In this document: one piece after another, positions 52,405 through 62,218 of the stretch
Layout: each line of letters opens with the position of its first letter
How positions within the stretch are numbered: the stretch's first letter is position 1
DNA from: a bacterium
GTDB taxonomy: Bacteria; BMS3Abin14
Reading direction: 5' to 3'
Assembly (NCBI GenBank): GCA_029210965.1
Contig: JARGFZ010000001.1
Span: 62,001-126,000 of the forward strand
DNA length: 64,000 bases
Position numbers and translations under genes: made by a program
Notes under the pieces: model-generated
The model's input: the letters and a program-made list of their open reading frames with translations, nothing else
Databases searched by the model: none
Told to the model about the DNA's origin: nothing

Positions 52405-53835
52405 TCACGAATCACGGAATTTTATTCTCCATCCCCCTTTACCCATGATAAAGGGGAACAGGCGGAACTGATCCTGGTAGCCGCCCACAGCAAGGGTCAG
52501 GTGGTCCACACCAGCGGGGAAATTGCCCAGGGTCGGATCAATAGGGATCCAGTCGCCTACATGCACCTGCACCCATGTGTGGAATCCGTATGCCCCCCTG
52601 TCGGGCAGGTAGACGACACCGTAAGCAAATCGTGCCGGCAGGCCTGCAGCACGACAAAGAGACACCGTAAGAAGGCTGTGAGACTGGCACTCCCCTTCAC
52701 CGGTTTGAAGAACCTGAAGGGCGGAAAAACATTCTCTCATGGATTTTCCAATTTCACTGTTAACCCACCGCCCAATGGCCAGGGCCTTCTCCCATGGGTC
52801 CTCAAGGGAACCTGTTATTTCCATTGACAGCTCCCTGATCCTTGGTGAATCCAGATCAAGGCCGAGCACATCATCCGGCATCAGGGTCATGTCCGGCTGC
52901 CGCAGATCCCTGGAGGGAATAGTGGGCTTTGACAATGTCACTGCAACACCACCTTCAGTAGCGCTCACACGCTGCCACCTTCCCTCCGGGGGCGGGCGGA
53001 ACGACCCCTGAAGCACGATAACAGCCTCATCCCGGTGTCCCAGATCCACGGGAATCCCCAAACCTGGTACAGCGGTCACAGACAGGATCGTCTCCAGTGC
53101 TAAAAAGCCCGACTGCTCATTTCCCTCAGGGGTCCTGGCCTCAACTCCCAGTGCCATTTTCTCCCGGTTCACCATTCCGCTGTCGTCGATCCATATTTTT
53201 TCCTCCATCCCCCAGTAGGACACGGAAAAGAGCCGGCCGTTTCCATTAGCGCCGCGATACTCGAGGGTGAGAGGAAACTCCTGCCCCAGGGTCATATTGA
53301 AAACGCCAAGCTTTAACTTTGCATTCTTTTCAAGCTGGGCCTTTTCAAGATACAAAGGCAGGACATCTGATATGAGGGTGCCGGCAGGGACACTGACACG
53401 GTCCCTGGTTCGAGCTCCGGAAACAACCTGCTCCCGCTCATAGTTACCCTCTCGGACCTTCAGAACCCTGGTTTCCCAGCTTCCCGCGCCGAAATCCATG
53501 GAGCCTATACTGGCTATAAGATCCATTCCCTCACCCACCCATGATGACTGGCTGGATGTAACAGAAAATCGATCACCGCGAAATGAGAGCCGGAGGTGGA
53601 CACTTTCGGAAAGTTGAACAACCGGGCCTTCGCCCTGCCAGTTACCATTCATACGGCCCAGCCGAAGGTCTCCGACTCTATCCTTACCGGAGTATATACC
53701 CAGTTCCCGGACCTGTTCTTCTCCTGACGGCGTAAAGCTGTTCCCAAGGTCCCGGATAGGGGAACGATCTCTGCAGCCCGCAGCGGCCATAATAACCAGA
53801 GCAATAAACCAGATGATGATTGATTTGGGTTGCAC
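52405..53835 (-). CDS. Transglutaminase-like lipoprotein
   Basis: About 476 aa from GTG 53835; the frame is open to 53916, which would overlap the carB end. Near the N-terminus IIIWFIALVIMAAAGC reads as a lipoprotein signal with Cys as lipidation site. The C-terminal transglutaminase-like core has the catalytic Cys in GEGECQSHSLL, the His in YGFHTWVQVHV and the Asp in WIPIDPTLGN. Residues 30-330 are beta-rich with no known fold. It may act as a peptidase or cross-linking enzyme at the envelope. It is embedded in the pyr gene cluster with no pathway reason. Confidence 0.78.
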   Translation of the reverse strand: MQPKSIIIWFIALVIMAAAGCRDRSPIRDLGNSFTPSGEEQVRELGIYSGKDRVGDLRLGRMNGNWQGEGPVVQLSESVHLRLSFRGDRFSVTSSQSSWVGEGMDLIASIGSMDFGAGSWETRVLKVREGNYEREQVVSGARTRDRVSVPAGTLISDVLPLYLEKAQLEKNAKLKLGVFNMTLGQEFPLTLEYRGANGNGRLFSVSYWGMEEKIWIDDSGMVNREKMALGVEARTPEGNEQSGFLALETILSVTAVPGLGIPVDLGHRDEAVIVLQGSFRPPPEGRWQRVSATEGGVAVTLSKPTIPSRDLRQPDMTLMPDDVLGLDLDSPRIRELSMEITGSLEDPWEKALAIGRWVNSEIGKSMRECFSALQVLQTGEGECQSHSLLTVSLCRAAGLPARFAYGVVYLPDRGAYGFHTWVQVHVGDWIPIDPTLGNFPAGVDHLTLAVGGYQDQFRLFPFIMGKGGWRIKFRDS

Positions 53836-53905
53836 TGTTCCGAATCCTTCCAGGTAAAACTCATAATGTACATGACCCTGAAAACCAGCTCGCAGGATAA
53901 TGTGG

Positions 53906-56900
53906 TTATTCGACATCCTGCGAGTGAAAGTCCTGCAGTGCCCTTACGTCCCAATTTTTCCTCTTTAGAGCTTCGATCCCCAGAACAGCTGCCCTGGCAC
54001 CGGGGACGGTGGTGAAATAGGCCACGTTCTGTTCGATGGAAGATCGTCTTATGGAATAGGAATCGTCGATGGCTTCAACCCCCTCCACAGTATTAATAAC
54101 AAGCTGGACCTCACCGTTGACGATGGCGTCTACCAGGTGGGGCCTCCCCTCCCTGACCTTTTTCACGTACTGTGTCTGAATACCGACTTCGGAAAGAAAA
54201 TCCCTCGTACCCTCTGTAGCTTTAATATAGAAACCCATCTCGTGAAGTTTCTTCGCTATCTGGACCACTCCTGGCTTGTCCTTGTCCTTTATGGAGAGAA
54301 GGGCCGTGCCTTCGGTGGGAATCCGCATGCCTGCAGCCAGTTGGGCTTTGGCAAAGGCGATGGGAAAATTGCTGTCAATCCCCATCACCTCACCGGTGGA
54401 CCTCATTTCTGGTCCCAGGAGGGTATCAACACCCGGGAACTTGATAAAAGGAAATACCGCTTCTTTAACGGAGATATGCTTCGGAACGATCTCATCTATA
54501 AAACCCAATTCCTCCAGGGTCCGGCCCACCATAACCCGGGCCGCCATGCCCGCAAGGGGCAAACCGATAGCCTTGCTCACAAAAGGTACCGTCCTGGATG
54601 CCCTGGGGTTCACTTCCAGAATAAATACTTCATCGCCTCTGACGGCAAACTGAATGTTCATAAGGCCTTTGACTTCGAGAGCCTCTCCCAGGAGTTTCGT
54701 CTGGCGCACGATCTCCTGGATCAGTTTCGCATTCAGGGTAACCGGGGGCAGGCTGCAGGCAGAATCCCCTGAATGGACTCCCGCCTCCTCGATGTGCTCC
54801 ATGACACCACCCACAACGACCCGTATACCGTCCGAGATGGCATCCACATCAACCTCTATGGCATCTTCAACGAACCTGTCTATGAGAACGGGATGTTCCG
54901 GTGAAGCGATCACAGCCTGTGTCATGTATTTCTCAAGACGGCCCTCATCGTAGACGATCTCCATCCCTCTTCCCCCCAGTACGTAAGATGGCCGCACAAC
55001 AACAGGGTAGCCGATATCGGAGGCCGCATCTCTCGCCTCCTGAACCGAGGTGGCAATGCCGTTAGCCGGCTGCTTAAGACCCAGTTTGTGCAGGAGTTTC
55101 TGAAAACGCTCCCGATCCTCGGCCAGGTCGATCTTGTCCGGAGAGGTACCGATGATGGGGACGCCCGCTGCCTCCAGACCAAGGGCCAGGCTCAGCGGGG
55201 TTTGCCCCCCGAACTGAACGATGACACCATCAGGTTTCTCCGCTTCGACGATGTTAAGCACATGTTCTAAAGTCAGGGGTTCGAAATAGAGACGATCCGA
55301 AGTATCGTAGTCTGTGCTTACCGTTTCCGGATTACAGTTGATCATGATCGTCTCATAGCCCTCTTCTCTAAGAGCGAAAACACCGTGGACGCAGCAGCAA
55401 TCGAACTCGATGCCCTGGCCGATCCGGTTGGGTCCCCCCCCGAGAATGATGATCTTCTTCCTGTTACTGGGAGCAGTCTCATCCTCCATGTCGTAGCTGG
55501 AGTACAGATAGGGTGTGTGAGCGACGAACTCGGCACCGCAGGTGTCTACTGTTTTAAAAGCGGCTTTTACCCCATCCTTTAACCTTCTGGCGCGCACCTT
55601 CTTCTGGCTCGTCCCCGTCAGCTGACCAAGTCGGATATCCGAGAATCCGGCCTGCTTGGCAATGAGTAGATCTTCTGTGGACAGGTCACTGAGGGACCTG
55701 CCGTCAAACCATGCCTCCGCCCGGATCAGCTGGGAAACCTGATCCAGGAACCAGGGATCGAAAGTCGACAGCTCCAGAATTTTCTCGGTAGATATCCCCC
55801 TGCGGAGCGCCTCAGCCAGATACCAGAGGCGTTCCCAGTTGGGTACTCTGAGCTTATCCAGCATCTCCTTCTCAGTGGCATCGGAACGTTCTTCCAGGCC
55901 CGCCGAGGATATCTCGAGGGAAGAAATAGATTTTAAAAGAGCTTCCTTGAAGGTCCGCCCGATGGCCATGGCCTCCCCCACCGATTTCATCTGGGTCGTC
56001 AGGGCCTGATCAGCCTTTGGGAACTTTTCGAAGGCGAACCTGGGGAACTTCACAACGACATAATCTATGGTAGGCTCGAAGCATGCCGGAGTTTCCATTG
56101 TGATATCGTTGGTTATTTCATCGAGGGTGTATCCCACCGCCAACTTGGCTGCTATTTTGGCAATGGGAAAACCGGTGGCTTTGGATGCAAGGGCACTGGA
56201 CCTGGACACCCGGGGGTTCATCTCGATGATCACCATACGACCTGTTTCGGGGTGAACACCGAACTGGATGTTGCAGCCTCCCGTATCTACCCCTATCTCT
56301 CTTATGATGGCCAGTGAGGCGTCCCGCATCATCTGGTACTCACGATCGGTGAGAGTCATGGCCGGAGCTACTGTAATGGAATCGCCGGTATGGATGCCCA
56401 TGGGATCGAAGTTCTCGATGGGACACACGATGACCACGTTGTCCATGCGGTCCCTCATGACCTCAAGCTCGAACTCCTTCCAACCCAGGATACTCTCCTC
56501 GACCAGGATCTCCCCTGAAGGGGACATGTCGATCCCCCAGGCGATGTATCGTTCGAACTCTTCCATGTTAAAGGCAACGTTGCCTCCCGTCCCTCCCATG
56601 GTAAAGGAAGGCCGGATGATGGCCGGCAACCCCACCTCATCCAGAACTCCCAGGGCATCGTGCATGGACCTGGCAAAACCGCTCCTGGGAAGGTCCAGAC
56701 CCAACTTTTCCATGGCCGCCTTGAACTTGTCCCGATCCTCTGCTTTCTCAATGGCTTTGCGGTCCGCCCCGATCATTTCCACGTTGTATTTTTTGAAGAC
56801 CCCTCTTTCGTCCAGGGCAATGGCCAGGTTAAGAGCAGTCTGGCCTCCCAGGGTGGGAAGGACCGCATCCGGGCGCTCTTTCTCGATGATCTTCTCCACG

Positions 56901-57118
56901 AATTCAGGAAGCAGCGGCTCTATATAGGTGCGGTCGGCCAGATCCGGATCGGTCATGATCGTAGCCGGGTTGGAGTTGACCAGGACGATCTCGTACCCCT
57001 CCTCCTTGAGGATCTTGCAGGCCTGTGTCCCTGAATAGTCGAATTCGCAGGCCTGCCCGATCACGATGGGGCCGGAGCCGACAATAAGGATCTTTTTTAT
57101 GTCTGTGCGTTTGGGCAA
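53906..57118 (-). CDS. carB: Carbamoyl-phosphate synthase, large subunit
   Basis: 1070 aa, full length, TTG start. Two homologous ATP-grasp halves: the first begins [20 protein letters not shown], and the second [20 protein letters not shown] near residue 555. The C-terminal region from about 930 ([20 protein letters not shown]) is the allosteric MGS-like domain where UMP would bind. It makes carbamoyl phosphate from bicarbonate, ATP and ammonia delivered by CarA; this supplies both pyrimidines and arginine. It follows carA closely. Confidence 0.97.
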   Translation of the reverse strand: MPKRTDIKKILIVGSGPIVIGQACEFDYSGTQACKILKEEGYEIVLVNSNPATIMTDPDLADRTYIEPLLPEFVEKIIEKERPDAVLPTLGGQTALNLAIALDERGVFKKYNVEMIGADRKAIEKAEDRDKFKAAMEKLGLDLPRSGFARSMHDALGVLDEVGLPAIIRPSFTMGGTGGNVAFNMEEFERYIAWGIDMSPSGEILVEESILGWKEFELEVMRDRMDNVVIVCPIENFDPMGIHTGDSITVAPAMTLTDREYQMMRDASLAIIREIGVDTGGCNIQFGVHPETGRMVIIEMNPRVSRSSALASKATGFPIAKIAAKLAVGYTLDEITNDITMETPACFEPTIDYVVVKFPRFAFEKFPKADQALTTQMKSVGEAMAIGRTFKEALLKSISSLEISSAGLEERSDATEKEMLDKLRVPNWERLWYLAEALRRGISTEKILELSTFDPWFLDQVSQLIRAEAWFDGRSLSDLSTEDLLIAKQAGFSDIRLGQLTGTSQKKVRARRLKDGVKAAFKTVDTCGAEFVAHTPYLYSSYDMEDETAPSNRKKIIILGGGPNRIGQGIEFDCCCVHGVFALREEGYETIMINCNPETVSTDYDTSDRLYFEPLTLEHVLNIVEAEKPDGVIVQFGGQTPLSLALGLEAAGVPIIGTSPDKIDLAEDRERFQKLLHKLGLKQPANGIATSVQEARDAASDIGYPVVVRPSYVLGGRGMEIVYDEGRLEKYMTQAVIASPEHPVLIDRFVEDAIEVDVDAISDGIRVVVGGVMEHIEEAGVHSGDSACSLPPVTLNAKLIQEIVRQTKLLGEALEVKGLMNIQFAVRGDEVFILEVNPRASRTVPFVSKAIGLPLAGMAARVMVGRTLEELGFIDEIVPKHISVKEAVFPFIKFPGVDTLLGPEMRSTGEVMGIDSNFPIAFAKAQLAAGMRIPTEGTALLSIKDKDKPGVVQIAKKLHEMGFYIKATEGTRDFLSEVGIQTQYVKKVREGRPHLVDAIVNGEVQLVINTVEGVEAIDDSYSIRRSSIEQNVAYFTTVPGARAAVLGIEALKRKNWDVRALQDFHSQDVE

Positions 57119-57160
57119 TGAGGTGCCGCTCCATGCAATAATTATTATGCGGAACCAATG

Positions 57161-58354
57161 TCAATATGCATTTCGGGTTTGAAACCGCGATTCTGAATTC
57201 TTGAAGTTTTCCATTAATTCCACAAATCGGTGAAACAGATAGTGCGCATCATGGGGCCCGGGCGCTGCCTCCGGGTGGTACTGGACCGAAAAAGCCGGCA
57301 TCTCAAGGTGTCTGATCCCCTCAACAGTCTCATCGTTGAGGTTGATATGGGTGATCTCCACCTTCTGACCGGCTTTGACAAGGGAGGCCGGATCAACAAC
57401 GAATCCATGATTCTGTGAGGTGATCTCAACCTTTCCGGTAGCCAGGTCCTTTACGGGGTGGTTTCCTCCATGGTGTCCGAACTTCAGCTTGTAGGTGGTG
57501 CCGCCAAGGGCCAGACCGAGTATCTGGTGGCCGAGACAGATCCCGAAGACAGGCACCTTGCCCAGAAGTTCCTTCACGCAGGCCACAGCGCATTTGACCG
57601 GTTCAGGGTCACCCGGACCATTGGACAGGAAAACCCCGTCAGGCTCAAGTTCAAGGATCCTTTCCGATGACGTCCCTGCCGGCACCACCGTGACCTTGCA
57701 GCCGACCCCCGCCAGTTCCCTGAGGATATTCCTCTTTATACCGTAATCCAGAGCAACCACACGCAGAGTCCCGGACACCTCTGAAAACCCGGTGAGCGGG
57801 TGGTAGGGACCCTCTTCCCAATCATACGCTTCAGAAGGGGTAACCTCGGCCACAAGGTCCTTACCTTCCATGGTCCCCCACGAACGTGCCGTATCCACCA
57901 GGTCATCCTCATTTACATCGCCTGTGCCGATAGCCCCGGCCTGGGCGCCATGGTCCCTGATGTACCTGGTAAGAGCACGGGTATCGACACCCTCGATCCC
58001 GATGATACCGTTTCCGGCCAGCCAGGACTCCAGACCCTCCTCCGCTCTCCAGCTGCTTGTCACCGTGGAACTCTCCCGCACAACAAAACCGGACACATGG
58101 GGTTTCTCCGACTCATCATCCCTCGAGTTGACCCCTGTGTTGCCTATCTGAACGGGTGTCATAACGACGATCTGTCGATGATAGGATGGATCGGTGAGGA
58201 CCTCCTGATAACCGGTCATGCAGGTGTTAAAGACCACCTCCCCCACAGTGACACCCTCGGCTCCGAAACCCCAGCCGCGAAAGACAGTCCCATCGGCAAG
58301 GGCAAGGGTGGCACGGGGTTTGTTGTTCTTTAAGATCTGCGCAAGGCTGGGCAT
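57161..58354 (-). CDS. carA: Carbamoyl-phosphate synthase, small subunit (glutamine amidotransferase)
   Basis: 397 aa. N-terminal CPSase domain: ALADGTVFRGWGFG, TCMTGYQEVLTDPSY. The class I glutaminase domain has FGICLGHQILGLALGG with the nucleophilic Cys, and QYHPEAAPGPHDAHYLF with the His/Glu pair. It releases ammonia from glutamine and channels it to CarB. It starts 118 bases after the end of pyrC, with 7-bp repeats in that gap. Confidence 0.97.
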   Translation of the reverse strand: MPSLAQILKNNKPRATLALADGTVFRGWGFGAEGVTVGEVVFNTCMTGYQEVLTDPSYHRQIVVMTPVQIGNTGVNSRDDESEKPHVSGFVVRESSTVTSSWRAEEGLESWLAGNGIIGIEGVDTRALTRYIRDHGAQAGAIGTGDVNEDDLVDTARSWGTMEGKDLVAEVTPSEAYDWEEGPYHPLTGFSEVSGTLRVVALDYGIKRNILRELAGVGCKVTVVPAGTSSERILELEPDGVFLSNGPGDPEPVKCAVACVKELLGKVPVFGICLGHQILGLALGGTTYKLKFGHHGGNHPVKDLATGKVEITSQNHGFVVDPASLVKAGQKVEITHINLNDETVEGIRHLEMPAFSVQYHPEAAPGPHDAHYLFHRFVELMENFKNSESRFQTRNAY

Positions 58355-58370
58355 GGAAATTCCTGCTTAT

Positions 58371-58484
58371 GGAATAGGGAAGGAGGAAGGAGGGAGGAGG
58401 AAGAAACCTCCAATCCGTCCATAATCTGGAATCCTTCCAAGGCTTTGTATTTAAATGTTTTTCCTTCTTCCTTCATCCTTCCTG
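58371..58484. repeat. 7-bp arrays between carA and pyrC
   Basis: 58371-58405 has GAATAGG, GAAGGAG, GAAGGAG, GGAGGAG. 58459-58484 has CCTTCTT, CCTTCAT, CCTTCCT; this second array contains the pyrC stop codon. Confidence 0.78.
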
Positions 58485-59774
58485 TTTTATTATCCCTTTA
58501 TTGCGATCGTACACCATCCTCCCCCCTACAAAGGTGTTCGCCACCTCCCCCGTCAGCTTCATTCCCGCAAAGGGGGTGTTTTTACCCTTGGAAAGGAACA
58601 GGGCAGGATCTACCATCCACTGAGCCTCCATATCCAAAAGGGTCACATCTGCTTGAGCGCCCTCGGCAAGGGTACCCCCCGGCAGTCCGGCGATCCTTGC
58701 GGGGTTCACCGTCCACTTGGCAAGGCCCTCCATCAGGGGCAGACGGCCTTTATGTACGAGACCGAGGGTCAATGCCAAAGCCGTTTCAAAACCGGAGATA
58801 CCGAAGGCGGCCAGGTCAAACTCCCGGTCCTTTTCATCCCTGTGGTGTGGAGCATGGTCGGTGGCGATCACATCCATCGTCCCGTCGGCGAGGCTTTCGA
58901 TGATCCCTTCAACATCATCAGCTGTCCTCAGGGGCGGATTCACCTTCGAGTTTGTATCGAAACCCCTCACAGCCTCGTGATCCAGGGTGAAAAAGTGAGG
59001 GCAGGTTTCAGCAGTTACGGACAGGCCTTCGGCTTTGGCGTTACGGATCAGATCCACCTCGCTTCGCGTGCTTACGTGGGCAATGTGGATCCGACCTCCG
59101 AATTCCCGAACCAGGGCTATGTCCCGGGCTATTTCGGACAACGCGGCAGCTGCCGGTATCCCCTCGAGACCCAGCATGGTGGCCACAAACCCCTCGTGCA
59201 TAACACCCTCACCTGCGATGCTCAAATCCTCAGCGTGAGCAATGACAAGGAGGCCGAAAGCGGCCGAGTATTCGATGGCCCTGCGCATGATGCCGCCACT
59301 GTGCACGGGCCGGCCATCGTCGGACACTGCCACACACCCGCTCTGGGCCAGCTCCCCCATCTCGGACAGGGATTCGCCCTGCATCCCTTTAGTGATCGCT
59401 CCTATGGGGTAGACTCTTGCAAGACCGGCCTGGGACGCCTTGGCCAGGATATGGGCAGTCACGGAGGCGCAATCGTTGACCGGATCAGTGTTGGCCATAC
59501 ACATTACCGACGTAATACCGCCTTTTACGGCCGCCGCACTGCCGGAGGCCACAGTCTCCTTGTATTCAAATCCTGGTTCCCTCAGATGGCAATGCATGTC
59601 AATGAGCCCCGGAACGACAAGAAGACCGGAAGCATCCACATTCTTAACCCCGCGGGTAGCCTTGCCCCCCTGGCCTGTTCCTTTGATCACACCGTCCTCA
59701 AGGAGGAGGTCAGCTACCTCGTCCCTGCCCGAAGCAGGATCCACGATCCGTCCGCCGCTAATCAACCATTTCAT
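58473..59774 (-). CDS. pyrC: Dihydroorotase
   Basis: 433 aa from ATG 59774, overlapping the pyrB stop. It cyclises carbamoyl aspartate. Class I type: [19 protein letters not shown] with metal ligands His61 and His63, then [26 protein letters not shown] and [20 protein letters not shown] with the catalytic Asp region. A carboxylated Lys is absent at the position checked in GAAAAVKGG, where related enzymes vary. The TGA stop lies within a 7-bp array. Confidence 0.94.
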   Translation of the reverse strand: MKWLISGGRIVDPASGRDEVADLLLEDGVIKGTGQGGKATRGVKNVDASGLLVVPGLIDMHCHLREPGFEYKETVASGSAAAVKGGITSVMCMANTDPVNDCASVTAHILAKASQAGLARVYPIGAITKGMQGESLSEMGELAQSGCVAVSDDGRPVHSGGIMRRAIEYSAAFGLLVIAHAEDLSIAGEGVMHEGFVATMLGLEGIPAAAALSEIARDIALVREFGGRIHIAHVSTRSEVDLIRNAKAEGLSVTAETCPHFFTLDHEAVRGFDTNSKVNPPLRTADDVEGIIESLADGTMDVIATDHAPHHRDEKDREFDLAAFGISGFETALALTLGLVHKGRLPLMEGLAKWTVNPARIAGLPGGTLAEGAQADVTLLDMEAQWMVDPALFLSKGKNTPFAGMKLTGEVANTFVGGRMVYDRNKGIIKQEG

Positions 59775-60693
59775 CGATTCCTCCACTTAGGAGATAGAGG
59801 ATGGCCATTCTCACTGCCACCCCGTTTTCCACCTGGTCAATAATTACACTGTAAGGTCCATCGGCTATCTCCGAGGATATTTCGATGCCCCTGTTGATCG
59901 GCCCCGGGTGCATGACGAGAACATCCCTATTCGCAGTGGCAAGGCGCTCGGCGTTGAGGCCGAAGAACCTGGCATACTCCCTGAGACTGGGGATCAGCAT
60001 CCCGCTTTTCCTCTCCAACTGTATCCGCAGCATGATTATGATATCGGCGCCTTCAATGGCCGCATCGAAAGACGGCTGGACCGTCGCACCCATGGCCTCA
60101 ATACCGACAGGAACCATAGTCGGCGGGCCCGTAACGTGCACGTTAGCCCCCATGGCGGTAAACCCGTAGATGTCGGACCGGGCCACCCGACTGTGGGTGA
60201 TATCACCGGCAATGACAACTTTAAGACCAGTAAGGTCGCCCTTCCTTTCCCTTGCGGTAAAGATATCCAAAAGCCCCTGGCTGGGGTGCTGATGAGATCC
60301 GTCACCCGCGTTAACGATAGAACAATCCAGGCGATCAGCCAGCATGTAAGGGGACCCGCTGAACTTGTGCCTGATGATGACGACATCGGGAGCCATGGCT
60401 TCGATGTTCCGTGCAGTGTCCACCAGGGTTTCCCCCTTGGAAGTGCTGCTTGCCGAGGCCGAAAAATTCACCGCGTCAGCGGAAAGACGTTTGGCCGCGA
60501 TCTCGAAGGACGTCCGCGTTCTGGTGCTGGGCTCGAAGAAAAGGTTCACGATGGTCTTGCCTCTGAGGGTCGGTACCTTTTTGATCTTTCTGGCTGAGAT
60601 TTCTTTCATCCCGGCTGCCGCGTTCAACACACGGGTGATATCATCCCTGGTAAGACCGTCCAGCCCCAGAAGGTGGTTTGAATTGCCGATCAT
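59758..60693 (-). CDS. pyrB: Aspartate carbamoyltransferase, catalytic subunit
   Basis: 311 aa, GGAGG site before ATG. It joins carbamoyl phosphate and aspartate. [13 protein letters not shown] (about 52-64) is the carbamoyl-phosphate loop, [12 protein letters not shown] the second signature, and HPGPINRG a third. No pyrI regulatory subunit is encoded in the window, so this is probably an unregulated catalytic trimer or a complex with PyrC. It starts about 100 bases after pyrR. Confidence 0.95.
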   Translation of the reverse strand: MIGNSNHLLGLDGLTRDDITRVLNAAAGMKEISARKIKKVPTLRGKTIVNLFFEPSTRTRTSFEIAAKRLSADAVNFSASASSTSKGETLVDTARNIEAMAPDVVIIRHKFSGSPYMLADRLDCSIVNAGDGSHQHPSQGLLDIFTARERKGDLTGLKVVIAGDITHSRVARSDIYGFTAMGANVHVTGPPTMVPVGIEAMGATVQPSFDAAIEGADIIIMLRIQLERKSGMLIPSLREYARFFGLNAERLATANRDVLVMHPGPINRGIEISSEIADGPYSVIIDQVENGVAVRMAILYLLSGGIDEMVD

Positions 60694-60710
60694 GGTAGTA
60701 CCTCCGATGC

Positions 60711-60797
60711 GATCTCAGATCTCAGATCTCAGAAAGAGGGTTATGATATTCGTAAAAGTTCGACTTTGCGATTTGAGATTTGAGATTTGGGATTCTC
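60711..60797. repeat. 7-bp arrays between pyrB and pyrR
   Basis: 60711-60738 has GATCTCA three times; 60769-60797 has GCGATTT, GAGATTT, GAGATTT, GGGATTC, running to the pyrR stop. Confidence 0.78.
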
Positions 60798-61347
60798 ATT
60801 CCATTTCCCCTTCCTCGATCGCCACCTCGTCAACCTTTGCACCTTGTTCGGTGAGCAGAACCCTGACCTTTTCGTGCAGTCTGGTGGGAATATTCCTGCC
60901 CACAAAATCGGCTCTGATAGGGAGTTCCCTGTGCCCTCTGTCAACCAGGGCAGCAAGCTGGACCCTCGCAGGTCTTCCGTGGTCCATAAGAGCGTCCATG
61001 GCGGCCCGGATCGTACGCCCTGTGAAAAGAACATCGTCAACGAGAACGATCGTCTTGCCCGATATGTCCCCCGGCATATCGGTAGCCTTGGGCATTGGCT
61101 TCGGGCGATCATCGATATCATCACGGTAAAAGGTGATATCGAGACTGCCAGTGGGAACCTTGGCACCTTCCACATTCTCTATGTGTCTGCAGATCCGCTG
61201 CGCCAGGGCCGGGCCGGGGGTAGGTATACCCACCAGAAGGATATCCTCAGGTCCCTTGTTTTTTTCCAGGATCTCAAACGCTATCCGTTTGATAGCCCTG
61301 TCGATCTCTACATGGTCCATGATCTGTCTGCGGCGTCGGCCTCTCAT
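60796..61347 (-). CDS. pyrR: Bifunctional pyr operon attenuation protein / uracil phosphoribosyltransferase PyrR
   Basis: 183 aa. PRPP loop: [21 protein letters not shown]-terminal [16 protein letters not shown] and [37 protein letters not shown] near the C-terminus are diagnostic of PyrR. In characterised bacteria PyrR binds a leader RNA hairpin when UMP is high and causes termination or blocks translation; some also have uracil phosphoribosyltransferase activity. It is the first structural gene of the cluster. A leader ORF ends on its start codon (ATGA). Confidence 0.93.
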   Translation of the reverse strand: MRGRRRRQIMDHVEIDRAIKRIAFEILEKNKGPEDILLVGIPTPGPALAQRICRHIENVEGAKVPTGSLDITFYRDDIDDRPKPMPKATDMPGDISGKTIVLVDDVLFTGRTIRAAMDALMDHGRPARVQLAALVDRGHRELPIRADFVGRNIPTRLHEKVRVLLTEQGAKVDEVAIEEGEME

Positions 61348-61478
61348 ATGGTTTCTCCCTGCCTTTCACGGCAATAGATGTGGATGGAACAGTTCCCATT
61401 CTCAGCCTCACCAGGAAAAAAATGGCCTCCCCGCATACGCGGAGAGGCCATGAATACTTTTTTTCTAATGCTGTTCAT
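61344..61478 (-). CDS. 44-codon leader ORF upstream of pyrR
   Basis: ATG 61478 follows GGAAGGGA seven bases upstream and runs 44 codons to a TGA that overlaps the pyrR ATG by four bases. It starts [20 protein letters not shown], so codons 10-21 lie on the terminator hairpin and its U-run. The peptide is basic then neutral and has no known domain, which is what is expected if the act of translation matters rather than the product. E. coli pyrL is also 44 codons long, with a terminator inside it, though its sequence is unrelated and that coincidence may be chance. It is too short to be called by most gene finders. Confidence 0.6.
   Translation of the reverse strand: MNSIRKKVFMASPRMRGGHFFPGEAENGNCSIHIYCRERQGETI
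61416..61451 (-). terminator. Intrinsic terminator within the pyr leader
   Basis: A 13-bp stem (one G-U pair) with a GTAT loop: ATGGCCTCTCCGC and GCGGGGAGGCCAT, followed by a run of seven T on the minus strand. It lies between the promoter and pyrR, so it must be suppressed for expression: an attenuator. A T-run also follows the stem on the plus strand. Confidence 0.85.
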
Positions 61479-61485
61479 CTACGTT

Positions 61486-61518
61486 CCCTTCCTAATCTCA
61501 CGGAATTAGATTAAAGGG
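61486..61518 (-). promoter_or_regulatory. Candidate PyrR-binding RNA hairpin
   Basis: On the minus strand: CCCTT, TAATCT, AATTCCGTG, AGATTA, GG, AAGGG; the two stems (5 and 6 bp) are separated by a GG bulge. The upper part AAUUCCGUGAGAUU matches 12 of 14 positions of the published PyrR-loop consensus ARUCCNGNGAGGYU as I recall it, and the two differences could form a compensated pair. The 3' arm holds the GGAAGGG Shine-Dalgarno of the leader ORF. Confidence 0.65.
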
Positions 61519-61531
61519 TGGTAACAGACAC

Positions 61532-61560
61532 CTTATCTCGCGAACGGGAGTTGTTGTCAA
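61532..61560 (-). promoter_or_regulatory. Sigma-70 promoter of the pyr cluster
   Basis: TTGACA (complement of 61555-61560), 17-base spacer, GATAAG (complement of 61532-61537). Predicted transcription start is near 61525, a few bases before the PyrR-type hairpin. Confidence 0.65.
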
Positions 61561-61583
61561 GAGGGAAGGGCCGATTTAACGCC

Positions 61584-61735
61584 AATCCCAGATCTCAAAT
61601 CTCATATCTCATATCTCAAAATAAATCCTCAAACATGATGACCTTCAAACTGTGACCTGTTGACATCCTGTGTGTTTGTTCTTGTTCCAGGAGCTTGTAT
61701 TTTCTGAGATCTGAGATTTGAGATATGAGATTTAT
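61584..61735. repeat. 7-bp arrays upstream of the pyr promoter
   Basis: 61584-61622 has AATCCCA, GATCTCA, AATCTCA, TATCTCA, TATCTCA; 61703-61735 has the complementary word (TCTGAGA, TTTGAGA, TATGAGA), so the arrays could pair with each other. Confidence 0.78.
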
Positions 61736-61740
61736 TTTAT

Positions 61741-62091
61741 CTATTTCTTCCCTTTTTCCTCTCTCACGTGGAAATTCCACACATGTGTATACAGATCAAA
61801 GGGCGTTGGCACGGACACGGAGTATTTAACTTCCACCAGGGTATAGTTGGTTTTGGGATCTTTAACGATGACAATATTCTTCTCGGTGATGGGAATATTG
61901 TTACTGCTGGCAGCATTTTTGACCCGGCCCGTGGCTCTGGGGATGGTTCCATCATAATTCAGACCACGGGCGATATTGTCCACCTCGTCCGCGAACATGA
62001 CATTTCTGACGTAAGGCACTCCGATCATCCATCCCGAAATGAGGAGGTACAGGATGACGGCAGCTATGAGGTAGTTTCTTAACTTTTTCAT
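61741..62091 (-). CDS. Small membrane-anchored protein of unknown function
   Basis: 116 aa. One N-terminal membrane helix (about 5-25, NYLIAAVILYLLISGWMIGV), then a soluble, probably periplasmic part with VDNIARGLNYDGTIP and YTLVEVKYSVSVPTPFD ending WNFHVREEKGKK. No catalytic motif is evident; the shape resembles DUF4845-like or single-pass assembly proteins, but I do not recognise it. It has no ribosome-binding site I can name. It is followed by yajQ in the minus direction. Confidence 0.6.
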   Translation of the reverse strand: MKKLRNYLIAAVILYLLISGWMIGVPYVRNVMFADEVDNIARGLNYDGTIPRATGRVKNAASSNNIPITEKNIVIVKDPKTNYTLVEVKYSVSVPTPFDLYTHVWNFHVREEKGKK

Positions 62092-62138
62092 TTGAGAATG
62101 ATTACCACAAAATGAAAAAAAGTCAAAAGTGGAAACCA

Positions 62139-62218
62139 GAAGGAGGAATAGGGAAGGAGGGAGGGGGAATTATTTGCGTTTCTTCGTCCTTCATCCTTCC
62201 ACCAGATCCAGGTCCTCA
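62139..62218. repeat. 7-bp arrays between the small membrane protein and yajQ
   Basis: 62139-62169 has GGAGGAA/GGGAAGG-type units; 62183-62218 has CCTTCAT, CCTTCCA words and reaches the yajQ stop. Confidence 0.7.

Noticed and set aside
61416-61451. Terminator of the 61.7 kb gene as the only role of the pyr leader hairpin
   Set aside because: The stem is downstream of a good promoter on the same strand as pyrR and lies inside a coupled leader ORF, so an attenuator fits better; a bidirectional role is still possible.
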